Under the pieces are notes generated by a model. The model did not search any database and had not been told where the DNA came from. It saw only the letters and a program-made list of their open reading frames with translations. From Rhodospirillales bacterium (lineage in GTDB: Bacteria > Pseudomonadota > Alphaproteobacteria > Acetobacterales > Acetobacteraceae): a stretch of DNA of 52,117 nucleotides. This document shows, piece by piece, positions 23,441-32,194 of this stretch (position 1 is its first letter; the number at the start of each line of letters is the position of its first letter). Location: positions 1 through 52,117 of the forward strand of contig JANXTF010000059.1 of NCBI GenBank assembly GCA_025352565.1, given 5' to 3'. The translations under genes were made by a program, and so were the position numbers.

Positions 23441-24231
23441 CCGAGGAACCCATCTTCTCCTTGCGCAACCGCTGGTTCACGACAGCGGTTGCGGTCACTG
23501 CCGGGATCGCGGTCGTCTCCGCGACAGTTGGATTTCTGTGGCTGCCGACATTGCAGGCCGACGCCAGACTTGCCGGGATGTGGGACGCGATTTGCAGCGC
23601 GGCGGGCATCGTGCGCGCGGCTCCCAACGAGTCCCTGGTGGTGCAGGGAACCTACCAGACAAGCGGCGTCATCGCGTTCCCTGAAACGATGGAGAACGCC
23701 AGCGCCATCTCCATCGGGCGGGGTGCGACGCTCGCGCTACCATGCACCGTCTGCCACGGCGCGCGCGGATTGAGCGAGGCAGACTCACCCAACCTCGCAG
23801 GCCAGTATCCTTTGGCCATCTTCAAACAGCTCGTGGATTACAAATCGGGTGCGCGGGTCAATGCTATCATGAGTCCCCGTGTCGCGGGCATGAGCGACCA
23901 GGACATGCGCGATTTGGCTGCCTACTACGCCTATCTTCCCCGGCTCCCCGGCCAACACCCGGCAACAGCCGGGGCGACGCCCAGAATTGTCGAGAGTGGC
24001 GCGCCGATGCGCAACATCGCTCCCTGTGCCACCTGCCATGGAAGCGTGGACTACAAAGCAGGCAGCGCCTGGCTCGAAGGACAATCCCCGGTCTACCTCG
24101 CAGCCCAACTCAGGGCGTTTGCCACCGGCGCCCGTCACAACGACATCAACCAGCAGATGCGCAACATCGCGCGCGGCATGTCGTCTGCCGAGATCGACCA
24201 GGCGGCGCAGTACTATGCGGGCCAGCCGTAA
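23437..24231 (+). CDS. Membrane-anchored diheme cytochrome c
   Basis: The 264-aa protein starts at ATG 23437, overlapping the subunit I stop (ATGA). A single N-terminal helix (about residues 14-37, no obvious cleavage site) anchors two c-type domains with CTVCH (103-107) and CATCH (197-201). It resembles cytochrome c4-type diheme proteins and contains SPNLAGQYPLAIFKQLVDYKSG. As the last gene of the oxidase operon and tightly coupled to subunit I, it is probably the bound electron donor of the ba3-type oxidase. It ends 13 bases from the convergent DUF488 gene. Confidence 0.9.
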   Translation: MTEEPIFSLRNRWFTTAVAVTAGIAVVSATVGFLWLPTLQADARLAGMWDAICSAAGIVRAAPNESLVVQGTYQTSGVIAFPETMENASAISIGRGATLALPCTVCHGARGLSEADSPNLAGQYPLAIFKQLVDYKSGARVNAIMSPRVAGMSDQDMRDLAAYYAYLPRLPGQHPATAGATPRIVESGAPMRNIAPCATCHGSVDYKAGSAWLEGQSPVYLAAQLRAFATGARHNDINQQMRNIARGMSSAEIDQAAQYYAGQP

Positions 24232-24244
24232 GGGCAGTATCCGA

Positions 24245-24790
24245 TCAACCATCCGCGCTGCCGCCAGGGTAGATCAGCGTGCCGTCGTGCTGCCGGACCG
24301 CAGCCAGGTTCAGGGTGGCTGGCTCGACCCTGCCCGGTCCCATGATATGGCACACCTTATTTCTCTCGGAGATGAGGTAGTCGGTAATGATCCGCCGATG
24401 GCAGCGCCACCAAACCGCCTCGGCGCACATGATCGCACAGGAATGGGCGCGGCCAAGATCGTGTAGCGCGGCCAGCCCGGCACGGAACGCGGCAGTGGCC
24501 GTGTAGTCGGCGTAGTTGCGGAAGCTCAGGTTCTCCCAATAGGTGTTCGGGGATGGTGCCTGATCCTTCCTGCGACCGCGCAGGCCGCCGAGTTCTTGGA
24601 TGTGCCGATAGCCGATTTGCCAAGCTGCCAGGCTCCCGGGCAGCGCGTCGCCGTTGAACTGAGGGTTGCTGCGCGAGCGGGGGAAGGCGCGGACGTCGGC
24701 GACGAGCCCGACCCCGGCTTGCTGGAGCAAACCGGCGAATTCGGCCACTGACCGGGTGGAGTGGCCGATGGTGAAGAACGTCGATTCCAT
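24245..24790 (-). CDS. DUF488 family protein
   Basis: The 181-aa cytosolic protein shows the family hallmarks: TIGHSTRSVAEF at the N-terminus and DVRAFPRSRSNPQFN near residue 32. A central YRHIQELGGLRGRR block and the Cys/His segment CAEAVWWRCHRRIITDYL complete it. DUF488 has no established function; the conserved Asp, Arg, Cys and His residues suggest an enzyme. It is the last gene of a short leftward operon after the DUF2945 and unknown-protein genes. The start at 24790 has no strong ribosome-binding site. Confidence 0.88.
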   Translation of the reverse strand: MESTFFTIGHSTRSVAEFAGLLQQAGVGLVADVRAFPRSRSNPQFNGDALPGSLAAWQIGYRHIQELGGLRGRRKDQAPSPNTYWENLSFRNYADYTATAAFRAGLAALHDLGRAHSCAIMCAEAVWWRCHRRIITDYLISERNKVCHIMGPGRVEPATLNLAAVRQHDGTLIYPGGSADG

Positions 24791-24808
24791 CGCGAAGCCG
24801 GAAGGCTT

Positions 24809-25024
24809 TCAGTCGTTCTGTTTCTTCAGCGCGGAACCTTTATGCATCGCGATGTGGTCGGTCTTACTACTCTTGATTTCATACTGCGGCTCGTCCTCGC
24901 TGGCGTGATGCGTGTATCCTTTGTAGTTAACGTTGTTTGAATGTATTTTTATGATGGTGCCGCTGACGTGCCCGGCCTCCGAATTCCAGGTTACGCGGTC
25001 TCCGAGCTTAAAGTCCCCTGCCAT
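24809..25024 (-). CDS. DUF2945 / hypervirulence-associated TUDOR-domain protein
   Basis: This 71-aa protein is a single small beta-barrel of the DUF2945 family. Its signature is FKLGDRVTWNSEAGHVSGTI at the N-terminus, then an EPQYEIKSSKTDHIAMHKGSAL tail. The family is widespread in bacteria and fungi and its function is not defined. It lies 12 bases downstream of the unknown gene and 18 bases upstream of DUF488, in the same direction. Base composition is somewhat more A/T-rich than its neighbours (several AAA, AAT and AAC codons), which may mean later acquisition. Confidence 0.9.
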   Translation of the reverse strand: MAGDFKLGDRVTWNSEAGHVSGTIIKIHSNNVNYKGYTHHASEDEPQYEIKSSKTDHIAMHKGSALKKQND

Positions 25025-25036
25025 GATCGAGCACCC

Positions 25037-25411
25037 CTACGGCCTTTTGTTGCGGAAACGAGCCGCCCGTTCGACCAGGTCCACCATGTGGGCCGCCGCG
25101 TGAACGGTCAGCGGGTGAGGTGTGAAGCCCGGCCGTGGGGCTATGTAGGAACCCATCTCGCGAGCCACACCAAGCTCCCGGTCCGAGGCCGCACTCAGCA
25201 AAGCGATCACCACATTTTCTAAAGCGATGACGCGGACGTGGAGCGCCTCGAATTCGGCGTCACGCATCTTGGGAAACGGCGGCTGTGCCTCGACTGAATG
25301 CGGGGCAGTCTGCGGACCGTCTGCCTCCGCACCGCCCTCGTCGTCCCATCTGGACAGTGCCCGTTGGCGCTGCAGCGCCTCGCTCAGTGGTTCGGGTCCA
25401 GGACCAGGCAT
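25037..25411 (-). CDS. Hypothetical protein, 124 aa
   Basis: The start at 25411 has AAGGAG nine bases upstream. The N-terminal half is Pro/Gly/Ala-rich and probably disordered. The second half (from about residue 50) is likely helical, with MRDAEFEALHVRVIALENVV followed by LLSAASDRELGVAREMGSYI and TVHAAAHMVDLVERAARFR. No signal peptide or membrane helix is seen. I do not recognise the family. It is the first gene of the operon with DUF2945 and DUF488, divergent from polyphosphate kinase 2. Confidence 0.75.
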   Translation of the reverse strand: MPGPGPEPLSEALQRQRALSRWDDEGGAEADGPQTAPHSVEAQPPFPKMRDAEFEALHVRVIALENVVIALLSAASDRELGVAREMGSYIAPRPGFTPHPLTVHAAAHMVDLVERAARFRNKRP

Positions 25412-25534
25412 AGGGCGTTCTCCTTCAGAGGGCGTTCGGCCAGGCTCGAATTGGCTTTCTCATTGGTAACCGAGATCTATCACGTTGTTCCGAAAGAGAT
25501 CTTCATCGCCCAAACGCATCCTTGCGCCTTCCTC

Positions 25535-25717
25535 ATGGAAGTGATCCCGTTGCAGCTGTGCCGGGGATCGGATCGGCATGCCGCAGCCATCGCGGACCGC
25601 GCCAACATCGGCGAAGTCGCGGACGAACTCATTGGCCACTATGAAGAGCGCGAGCCCGGCCCAGGAGTTGCCTTCCCCTTCGCCCACACGAGGAAATACG
25701 ATGAAGATCGACGTTAA
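25535..25717 (+). CDS. Possible small ORF overlapping the PPK2 start
   Basis: In the 289-base region between the divergent unknown gene and PPK2, an open frame with high third-position G/C reads [20 protein letters not shown] from 25535. It ends at 25717, 17 bases into the PPK2 gene. It is acidic ([14 protein letters not shown]). It has no clear ribosome-binding site and could extend upstream in frame to a TTG near 25461. It may be a coupled small protein or part of the untranslated leader. Confidence 0.3.
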   Translation: MEVIPLQLCRGSDRHAAAIADRANIGEVADELIGHYEEREPGPGVAFPFAHTRKYDEDRR

Positions 25718-26570
25718 CGACTTTCGTGTTCGGGAAAGCAAAGACGTGAAGCTGCACGAATGGCCAACATCCGTTGCGCCCATCTGCAAGTCCAAAAGGC
25801 AGTATCAAAAGCTTCTGCAAGAGCACGTCGCAAAGCTAAGCTCGCTCCAGCAGCTTCTCTATGCATCGGACCGCTATGCCCTCCTGCTCATCTTTCAGGC
25901 GATGGACGCGGCGGGCAAAGATGGGGCAATCAAACACGTGATGTCCGGGGTCAACCCGCAGGGTTGCCAGGTCTTCAGCTTCAAGCATCCCAGCGCGACC
26001 GAGTTGCAGCACGACTTCCTGTGGCGGACGACGCGCGAGTTGCCGGAGCGGGGACGGATCGGCATCTTCAACCGCTCCTACTATGAGGAGGTACTTATCG
26101 CCCGCGTGCATCCGGAAATCCTGCGCGGCGAAGGGTTGGCGGCGATACCGCCGCACGGACGGCACGTGTGGCGGGACCGTTACCAGTCCATTGTCGGTCT
26201 CGAGAGGCACCTCACGCGCAACGGCACGCGCGTCGTCAAGATTTTTCTCCATCTCTCGAAGGACGAGCAGCGCCGGCGTTTTCTCGACCGCATAGACAAG
26301 GCTGAGAAGAACTGGAAGTTCAGCCAGGCGGATATCGAGGAGCGCAGGTTCTGGAAGGACTACATGAAGGCCTACGAGAACTGTCTCGGACATACCAGCA
26401 CGGACGATGCGCCCTGGTACGTCGTCCCGGCCGACGACAAGCAGAATGCTCGGCTGATTGTGTCTCGGATCGTGCTCGATACGCTCGAGGCGCTCGACCT
26501 GGCCTACCCGGCCACCAGCGAAGAGCGGCGGGCGGAACTTCTGTCGATCCGCGAAAAACTCTTGGAATGA
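25701..26570 (+). CDS. ppk2: Polyphosphate kinase 2 family phosphotransferase
   Basis: This 289-aa cytosolic enzyme transfers phosphate between polyphosphate and nucleotides. The Walker A-like loop is [10 protein letters not shown] (67-76) and the Walker B-like motif is [11 protein letters not shown] (120-130), with the lid region [15 protein letters not shown] further on. Length and order match one-domain PPK2 proteins. The start at 25701 has GAGGAA upstream. It lies 109 bases before a SulP transporter in the same direction and divergent from the DUF2945/DUF488 operon, a setting consistent with energy or stress metabolism. Which nucleotide (AMP, ADP or GDP) it uses cannot be read from the sequence with confidence. 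Confidence 0.92.
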   Translation: MKIDVNDFRVRESKDVKLHEWPTSVAPICKSKRQYQKLLQEHVAKLSSLQQLLYASDRYALLLIFQAMDAAGKDGAIKHVMSGVNPQGCQVFSFKHPSATELQHDFLWRTTRELPERGRIGIFNRSYYEEVLIARVHPEILRGEGLAAIPPHGRHVWRDRYQSIVGLERHLTRNGTRVVKIFLHLSKDEQRRRFLDRIDKAEKNWKFSQADIEERRFWKDYMKAYENCLGHTSTDDAPWYVVPADDKQNARLIVSRIVLDTLEALDLAYPATSEERRAELLSIREKLLE

Positions 26571-26679
26571 TGGCCGTCACGGCGAATGCATAGCCGAATG
26601 AATTGCCGCTGACGTTATCGACGAATGCCTCTGCGACACAGGCGCCTTCCCTCTGGGCAACAAAAGGATCGTCCGACGA

Positions 26680-28392
26680 ATGCCAGAACCGGCCCCATCC
26701 TCGATCGGCAAGCCAAGATCCGCTGCTCTGCCCTGGCCATTTCTGGCTTCGCTGTCCGGCTACACCGCGCGCAACCTGAGCCAGGATCTCGCGGCGGGGC
26801 TCACGCTCGCGGCGATCGCCATACCTGAACAAATGGCCACCGCGCGTCTTGGCGGCTTCTCGCCCGAAATCGGCTTCGTCGCATTCATTGCCGGAACACT
26901 CGGCTTTGCCGCATTCGGAGCCAACCGCTTTTTGTCCGTGGGCGCGGATTCAACGATCACCCCGATCTTTGGCGGCGGCCTGATGATATGGATGGTGGTT
27001 GGGACGCCGGACTATGCCGGAATGGCTGGCGCGCTCGCTCTTCTCGTCGGTGTCTTTCTGATCTGTGGTGGCCTGTTTTGCCTGGGCTGGATCGCCGACC
27101 TGTTGTCGCTTCCCGTCACGACGGGCTTTCTGGCCGGCATTTCCGTCCATATCGTCGTCTCGCAGCTTCCTGGCCTGCTCGGGCTGCCGCCTCCCAGCGG
27201 CGGCCTGCTCCACCGTCTCGGCGCCATCGCAATGCAGCTCGATCGAGCGAACGTCTACTGCATAGCGATCGGTCTTTCGGTGCTCTGCCTGACCTTGGGC
27301 GCGGAGTATCGCAGCGCGCGCATTCCAGGCGCGTTGATCGGCCTTCTCATTGCCACCGCCGCTGTCGTCGTGTTTGGGTTGGAAAGCCATGGAGTGAGCG
27401 TTCTGGATGTCATTCCCGGCAAGCTGCCGCGCCTGTCATGGCCGGCGGCGACGCTGGACGAACTGCTCCATGTCGTGCCGCTGGCGCTGATTATATCCGC
27501 TGTCATCATGCTGCAAACCGCCGCCACGACACGCTCGTTCGTCTCGGACCCCGGCGCCACTCCTGTTGTCAATCGCGACTTTATCGGGGTAGGCGCCGGC
27601 AATATCCTGGCCGGTCTTTTCGGCGCCTTCCCGGTAAACGCCAGTCCGCCCAGGACCGCGATCGTCTCTGAAACCGGAGCCCGTTCTCAAATCGCCGGAT
27701 TGCTGGCAGCCCTGCTCGTCTTGCTGCTGATCGCCTTTGGAGCGAAGCTCCTGGCCCATGTGCCGAATGCGGCGCTCGCCGGCGTGCTGCTGTTCATCGC
27801 ATCGCGGATCTTCCACCTGCGCGCGATTATCGAGGTTTTTCACCAGACCTTCGAGGAGTTCGCGCTCATCATGATCACAATGGTCTCGATCGTCATCCTG
27901 CCGATCGAGACCGGCGTTGGGATCGGGATCGTTCTGTCGCTCATCCACGGGGTCTGGACCACCACGCGCGCAAACCTCATCGAGTTCGAGAAGGTCCCTG
28001 GAACTTCCATCTGGTGGGCTCCCAGTGGAAAGCACAAGGGCGAGACGCACCGGGCGATATTGGTTGTCGCATTTCAGGCGCCCCTCTCCTTCTTGAATGC
28101 ATATTCCTTCAAGCAACGCTTTCTGGACGAAATCGAACGCCGCCCGAAGCCTCTGGACCTCGTCGTGTTGGAAGCCAGCAGCATCATCGCGATCGACTTC
28201 ACGGCCTCCAAAATTCTGGCGGAGGTAATCCAGCACTGCCAGTCCTTGGGGGTCGCATTTTCTGTGGCGCGCCTTGAATCGGTGCGGGCGCAGAAGTCAT
28301 TCGCAATCTTCGGAGTCATGGAGTTGCTGGGAGAGGACCACTTTTTTCACAGCGTGGACGAGGCGATCCAAGCGTCGGCCAAGTCGGTGTGA
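26680..28392 (+). CDS. SulP-family anion transporter with STAS domain
   Basis: The 570-aa protein has about 12 membrane helices with SulP features. These are LAAGLTLAAIAIPEQMATARLGG in the first helices, TLGFAAFGANRFLSVGADSTI, and the NASPPRTAIVSETGARSQ segment near residue 325. A cytosolic STAS domain follows from about residue 440, containing the LEASSIIAIDFTASKIL stretch. Members carry sulfate, bicarbonate or other anions; the substrate is not evident. AAAGGA lies 12 bases before ATG 26680. The gene is downstream of ppk2 and converges with the acyl-CoA ligase gene (21-base gap). Confidence 0.92.
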   Translation: MPEPAPSSIGKPRSAALPWPFLASLSGYTARNLSQDLAAGLTLAAIAIPEQMATARLGGFSPEIGFVAFIAGTLGFAAFGANRFLSVGADSTITPIFGGGLMIWMVVGTPDYAGMAGALALLVGVFLICGGLFCLGWIADLLSLPVTTGFLAGISVHIVVSQLPGLLGLPPPSGGLLHRLGAIAMQLDRANVYCIAIGLSVLCLTLGAEYRSARIPGALIGLLIATAAVVVFGLESHGVSVLDVIPGKLPRLSWPAATLDELLHVVPLALIISAVIMLQTAATTRSFVSDPGATPVVNRDFIGVGAGNILAGLFGAFPVNASPPRTAIVSETGARSQIAGLLAALLVLLLIAFGAKLLAHVPNAALAGVLLFIASRIFHLRAIIEVFHQTFEEFALIMITMVSIVILPIETGVGIGIVLSLIHGVWTTTRANLIEFEKVPGTSIWWAPSGKHKGETHRAILVVAFQAPLSFLNAYSFKQRFLDEIERRPKPLDLVVLEASSIIAIDFTASKILAEVIQHCQSLGVAFSVARLESVRAQKSFAIFGVMELLGEDHFFHSVDEAIQASAKSV

Positions 28393-28413
28393 GCGCCGTT
28401 GCCGCCCCTTGCG

Positions 28414-29919
28414 TCAGAAAGCGCGCCCCGCGGCCATCCGGGCAGCCAGATCAATCAACAGGCGCCGGTCGATCTTGTTGGTGCCTGCCAGCGGCAATTC
28501 GGCCAGGAACGCAACGCGGCGGGGATGCTGGAAGGCGGGCGCATGGGCGAGCGCGAAGGATTTTACCTGGGCATAATCCAGCGAAGCCGCGCCACGCATG
28601 ACGATGAAGGCCACGGGCACCTGGCCGCGCTCCTCATCCGGCAGCGGCACCACGGCCGCCTGGTGGATGTCGGGATGGCGCTCGAGCATCTTCTCGACCT
28701 CGCCGGGATAGATGTTCTCGCCCGAGCACACGAACATGTCGTCCGCGCGCCCGACGAAGAAGTAGAAGCCGTCCGGGTCGCGGCGGAACACGTCGCCGGA
28801 GACATACCAGCCGTCGCGCAACGCGCGCGCGGTTTGCGCCGGGAGGTTGTGGTAGCCGCGCATGAGCGACGGGTTGCGCATCAGCAGAACGCCCTCGTCG
28901 GGATTCGGACCATCGGCCAGCCGCATTTCCCCGCCAGGCAGCGGATAGCCGGCCGATAGCGGCGGGGTCGGCTTGCCCTCGGGGTGCTGTCCGAACACCG
29001 CCGGCCCCGCCTCGGTGGTGCCGTAGGAGTTGAACAGCACCGCGTTCGGGAACGCCTCTTGCACGCGCTGCCAGAGCGTCAGCGTGATCGGCGACGAGCC
29101 CATGGCGACGCGGCGGATGCGCCCGAGATCGAGGCGAGCCAGCGTGTCCGTCTCTTTCAGCACGCGCGCCATCATGGTGGGGACCGACGTGATCGCGGTC
29201 ACGCCATGCGTGGCGGCGGCGGTAATGAAGCCGCGCGCGTCGAAACCGGGCATCAGGACCATCGAGGCGCCGTTGAAGAAGGCGCCCTTGGTGCTGACCA
29301 GCCCGTTCATGTGGAACAAGGGCGCCGCGACCAGATAGCGTTCGTCCGCGGCACCGGGCGCGTTGCTGCGCGCGCGCAACGCCCAGAGCTGGCTTTCATG
29401 CGACAGTGGCACGCCCTTGGGCCGGCCGGTCGAGCCCGAGGTGTAGAGCATCTGCGCGGGATCATCGGGGCGCATCCGGTGGGTCTCGAACGGGGCGTCG
29501 CCGAGCAACGCGCCGAAGCCGCCGGGGCCGGGATCGTCGAACGAGATCGTCGCCATGCCGGGCGGCAGCTGCGCGGCGCACGCGGCGTCGGTGAACACCA
29601 TCGCCACATCGGCGTCGCCGATGATGAAATGGATGGTTTCGGCAGGGAGCCTGGTGCTGATGGGCACGGCGACGAGGCCAGCGCGCATGATGCCGAAATA
29701 GCTGGCGACGTGTTCGGCGCGGTTCAGCGCCACGATGCCAATGCGCGTGCCCGGCGGAAACCCGCGCCGGCTGAGTGCCGCGGCGACCGACCGCGCCATG
29801 CGGTCGATGTCGGCATGGCTGTAGGTGCGGACGGCATCGATCGCCAGATCGATCAGCGCGATTTTCGCTGGATCGACCGAGGCGGGGGTGAGATCGCCGA
29901 GGTTGCCGAGTGTCGTCAT
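28414..29919 (-). CDS. AMP-forming acyl-CoA synthetase
   Basis: The 501-aa enzyme activates a carboxylic acid as acyl-adenylate and then acyl-CoA. Motifs: the P-loop MLYTSGSTGRPKG (158-169), the adenylate site SYGTTEAGP, GWYVSGDVFRRDPDGF, the hinge GRADDMFVCSGENIYP and the C-terminal catalytic Lys in GTNKIDRR. The start at 29919 overlaps the stop of the FAD gene (ATGA). It is last in the operon that begins with the Dpp-type binding protein. It likely activates the acid released by the upstream hydrolase or amidase. Substrate class (fatty or aromatic) is not determined. Confidence 0.92.
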   Translation of the reverse strand: MTTLGNLGDLTPASVDPAKIALIDLAIDAVRTYSHADIDRMARSVAAALSRRGFPPGTRIGIVALNRAEHVASYFGIMRAGLVAVPISTRLPAETIHFIIGDADVAMVFTDAACAAQLPPGMATISFDDPGPGGFGALLGDAPFETHRMRPDDPAQMLYTSGSTGRPKGVPLSHESQLWALRARSNAPGAADERYLVAAPLFHMNGLVSTKGAFFNGASMVLMPGFDARGFITAAATHGVTAITSVPTMMARVLKETDTLARLDLGRIRRVAMGSSPITLTLWQRVQEAFPNAVLFNSYGTTEAGPAVFGQHPEGKPTPPLSAGYPLPGGEMRLADGPNPDEGVLLMRNPSLMRGYHNLPAQTARALRDGWYVSGDVFRRDPDGFYFFVGRADDMFVCSGENIYPGEVEKMLERHPDIHQAAVVPLPDEERGQVPVAFIVMRGAASLDYAQVKSFALAHAPAFQHPRRVAFLAELPLAGTNKIDRRLLIDLAARMAAGRAF

Positions 29920-31430
29920 GAGGTCGGGCTCTCCCTGACGGCATTGCGTCCGGCGATGCCGCCGCCGATGAAGCATTCCGCGAGATTGCCGCCCGAAAGA
30001 TACAGGTGGCCGAACACGCTGCCGAGTTCGCCGGCGGCGAACAGGCCGGGGATCGGTGCGCCGAACGCGTCGAGCACGCGCTGGTGTTCGTCATGGACCG
30101 GGCCGCCTTGGGTGTTCGACACAACCGGCCAGACCGGCGCGCCATGAAACGGCGCCTCGGTGATCGGCGCCATGCTGCCGGGGGGACGGCCGAACGCGGC
30201 ATCGGCACCGGCGGCACAGGCGCGGTTCCAGTCCGCGACCGATCGCTCCAGCGCGTTCGCCGGGATGTCGAACACGGCCGCGAGCGCCGCAAGGCTCGGG
30301 GCGCTTCGCAGGATGCGGGCGTCCCGCGCGCGGGGGGTCTCGCCGTGGAAACGCGCCGCGACCTCGCGGTCGTGCCAGGTGGGCGCGGTCAGCGGATACC
30401 GTTGCCTTCCAGGCTCGTCGATCACCATGAAGGCGGGCACGCGCGGCGCGGACTGCGTCGCCGGGTCGAGCATGTCGAACGCGCGGTGCCCGGTGTCCTG
30501 CATGTAGGGCTCATACTCGTTCATGAAGCGCCGGCCGGCCTGGTCGACCAGCACCCAACTCATCACCACATCGTCGCGCAACCCCTGCCCCGGCACCCAA
30601 TCCGGCAGACGCTTGACGCGGATGCCGAACGGGTAGGCGGGATCGGGATCGCGGAAGCCGTAGGAGCCGTGATAATGCCACATGTGCCAGAGCCCGGCGC
30701 CCACCGCTTGTGCCATGCGGATGCCGTCGCCGGTATTGTGGCGCATGGCGGCCGACAGCACCGGCTTCAATTGCCAGTTCTGGCGCTGCAACTCCGCGTC
30801 GCCCTCGAAACCGCCGCATGCCAGCACGACGCCCGATCGCGCCAGGACGTGGCCCTCGCTGGTTTCCACGCCGACGATGCGCGCATCGGCATCCCGAAGC
30901 AGCCGCCGCGCGCCGGTCCCGAGGCGCACCGTGATTCCCCGGCGTCGTGCGACCGCATGTTCCACCACACGGAACAGGCGCGCGCCCGCCGCCGAGCCGC
31001 GCACGGCGGGGTAGGCCGTCTCGGGATCGAAGCCTGGGATATCGTCGACATAGGCGAACCCGAAGGTCTCGAAGCCGGGCAGCGGATAGTTGCCGGTCGC
31101 GTCGCGCACACCGATGACCGCGCCGCAGGGGACGGCGAGTGCCCGGACATAGGCGGCAAGCCCGGTCATGCCATGCGCCAGCGTGCGCAGCAACGCGTCG
31201 GGGGCCGTGCCGGCATTGGTGGCCGCGAGATAGGCGAAGGCGGCGTCGGCATCCTTCGCGACCCGCAGGCCGCCGGCGGAGCAGATGGAAATGCCACCTG
31301 GATCGGGCTGCTTTTCAAGCAGCAGCACCTGGGCGCCCGCATCACGCGCCTCGATCGCGGCGATGCCGCCCGCGAAACCGAAGCCGACCACGATCACGTC
31401 GTATGCTTCCTTCATGCCGCCAGCCTTCAT
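29916..31430 (-). CDS. FAD-dependent oxidoreductase, ketosteroid dehydrogenase/fumarate reductase-like
   Basis: The 504-aa flavoprotein opens with a dinucleotide fold VIVVGFGFAGG (GxGxxG at about 16-21). The FAD_binding_2 organisation continues through SICSAGGLRVAKDAD, GVVLACGGFEGD and the C-terminal FAD site LFAAGELGSVFGHLYLSGG. Relatives include 3-ketosteroid dehydrogenases, urocanate and fumarate reductases, which add or remove hydrogens next to a carbonyl. The start at 31430 overlaps the creatininase-family stop (ATGA); ATG 31415 is an alternative. Context suggests oxidation of a cyclic or unsaturated acid before or after CoA activation. Confidence 0.88.
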   Translation of the reverse strand: MKAGGMKEAYDVIVVGFGFAGGIAAIEARDAGAQVLLLEKQPDPGGISICSAGGLRVAKDADAAFAYLAATNAGTAPDALLRTLAHGMTGLAAYVRALAVPCGAVIGVRDATGNYPLPGFETFGFAYVDDIPGFDPETAYPAVRGSAAGARLFRVVEHAVARRRGITVRLGTGARRLLRDADARIVGVETSEGHVLARSGVVLACGGFEGDAELQRQNWQLKPVLSAAMRHNTGDGIRMAQAVGAGLWHMWHYHGSYGFRDPDPAYPFGIRVKRLPDWVPGQGLRDDVVMSWVLVDQAGRRFMNEYEPYMQDTGHRAFDMLDPATQSAPRVPAFMVIDEPGRQRYPLTAPTWHDREVAARFHGETPRARDARILRSAPSLAALAAVFDIPANALERSVADWNRACAAGADAAFGRPPGSMAPITEAPFHGAPVWPVVSNTQGGPVHDEHQRVLDAFGAPIPGLFAAGELGSVFGHLYLSGGNLAECFIGGGIAGRNAVRESPTS

Positions 31431-32194
31431 GACGCCAGCTCCGGGAAGATCGCGCGCAGGCCGGCGACCAGCTCGGCCGCCATTTCAGATAGCAGCAACT
31501 CGCCCTCGTCCACGCGCGCCTGGGTGGGATCGCCGCGCGCGCCAGTCGCGCTGAAATCCGGGCCGGAACCATCGTCGCCGCGGAACTCGGCCGGAATGTA
31601 GAAGACGGTTTTCGGTTGCGCCAAAGCGTGGCCGTAATCCTGCCGCGCAAGGTCCATCCGCACGAGCTCGGGGGCGATGGCCAGCATGGTCGAGGTCTCG
31701 AACTGGTCCGCGTGGCCGCCGAGCGACTGGCGGGCGAGGCGCTCGCGCGCCGCGAGGCCGAGCCGCGCGATGTCGGCGACCGGCACACGGATTCCGCGCG
31801 CGGCGTACAGGTCGCGCACGACGATGCGGATCGGCGGCTCGGTCGAGACGCCGGTGTTGACGATGGCGAGACGCGCGACGCCCTGCGCGATGAAGCCGTC
31901 CAGCACGTCGCGCACCAGGGCCGCGAACGTCTCGGCCCGCACATGCTGGCTGCCGGGGTAACGCGCGAAGGCGGGATAGTAGCCGAAGTCGATGACCGGG
32001 GCGACGACCACCGGAAGTGCCCCGATCAGGCGGTCGCCGAGCGCGCGCGCCACGCGGTAATCCGTGCTCATCGGGAGATGATGCCCGTGCTCTTTGGAGC
32101 GGGCGCCGATCGGGACGATGACGACGGCGCCCGCGCCGAACCGCGCTGCCGCCTCGGGCCAGGCAAGGTCCTCGAGCCAGACGCCGGTTTTCAC
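31427..32194 (-). CDS. Creatininase-family amidohydrolase
   Basis: The 255-aa protein has the creatininase fold with the N-terminal metal site ARSKEHGHHLPMSTD (E35, H37, D45) and the later GGHADQFETS motif (H161, E166). The usual central NGHGGN motif is replaced by NTGVST near residues 113-118, so one metal ligand may differ. The family includes creatininase and cyclic-amide or peptide hydrolases such as MftE. It overlaps its neighbours on both sides (ATGA at 31427-31430 and 32191-32194), tying it to the alpha/beta-hydrolase fusion and FAD enzyme. Substrate is probably a cyclic amide or similar bond, by inference. Confidence 0.82.
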   Translation of the reverse strand: MKTGVWLEDLAWPEAAARFGAGAVVIVPIGARSKEHGHHLPMSTDYRVARALGDRLIGALPVVVAPVIDFGYYPAFARYPGSQHVRAETFAALVRDVLDGFIAQGVARLAIVNTGVSTEPPIRIVVRDLYAARGIRVPVADIARLGLAARERLARQSLGGHADQFETSTMLAIAPELVRMDLARQDYGHALAQPKTVFYIPAEFRGDDGSGPDFSATGARGDPTQARVDEGELLLSEMAAELVAGLRAIFPELAS

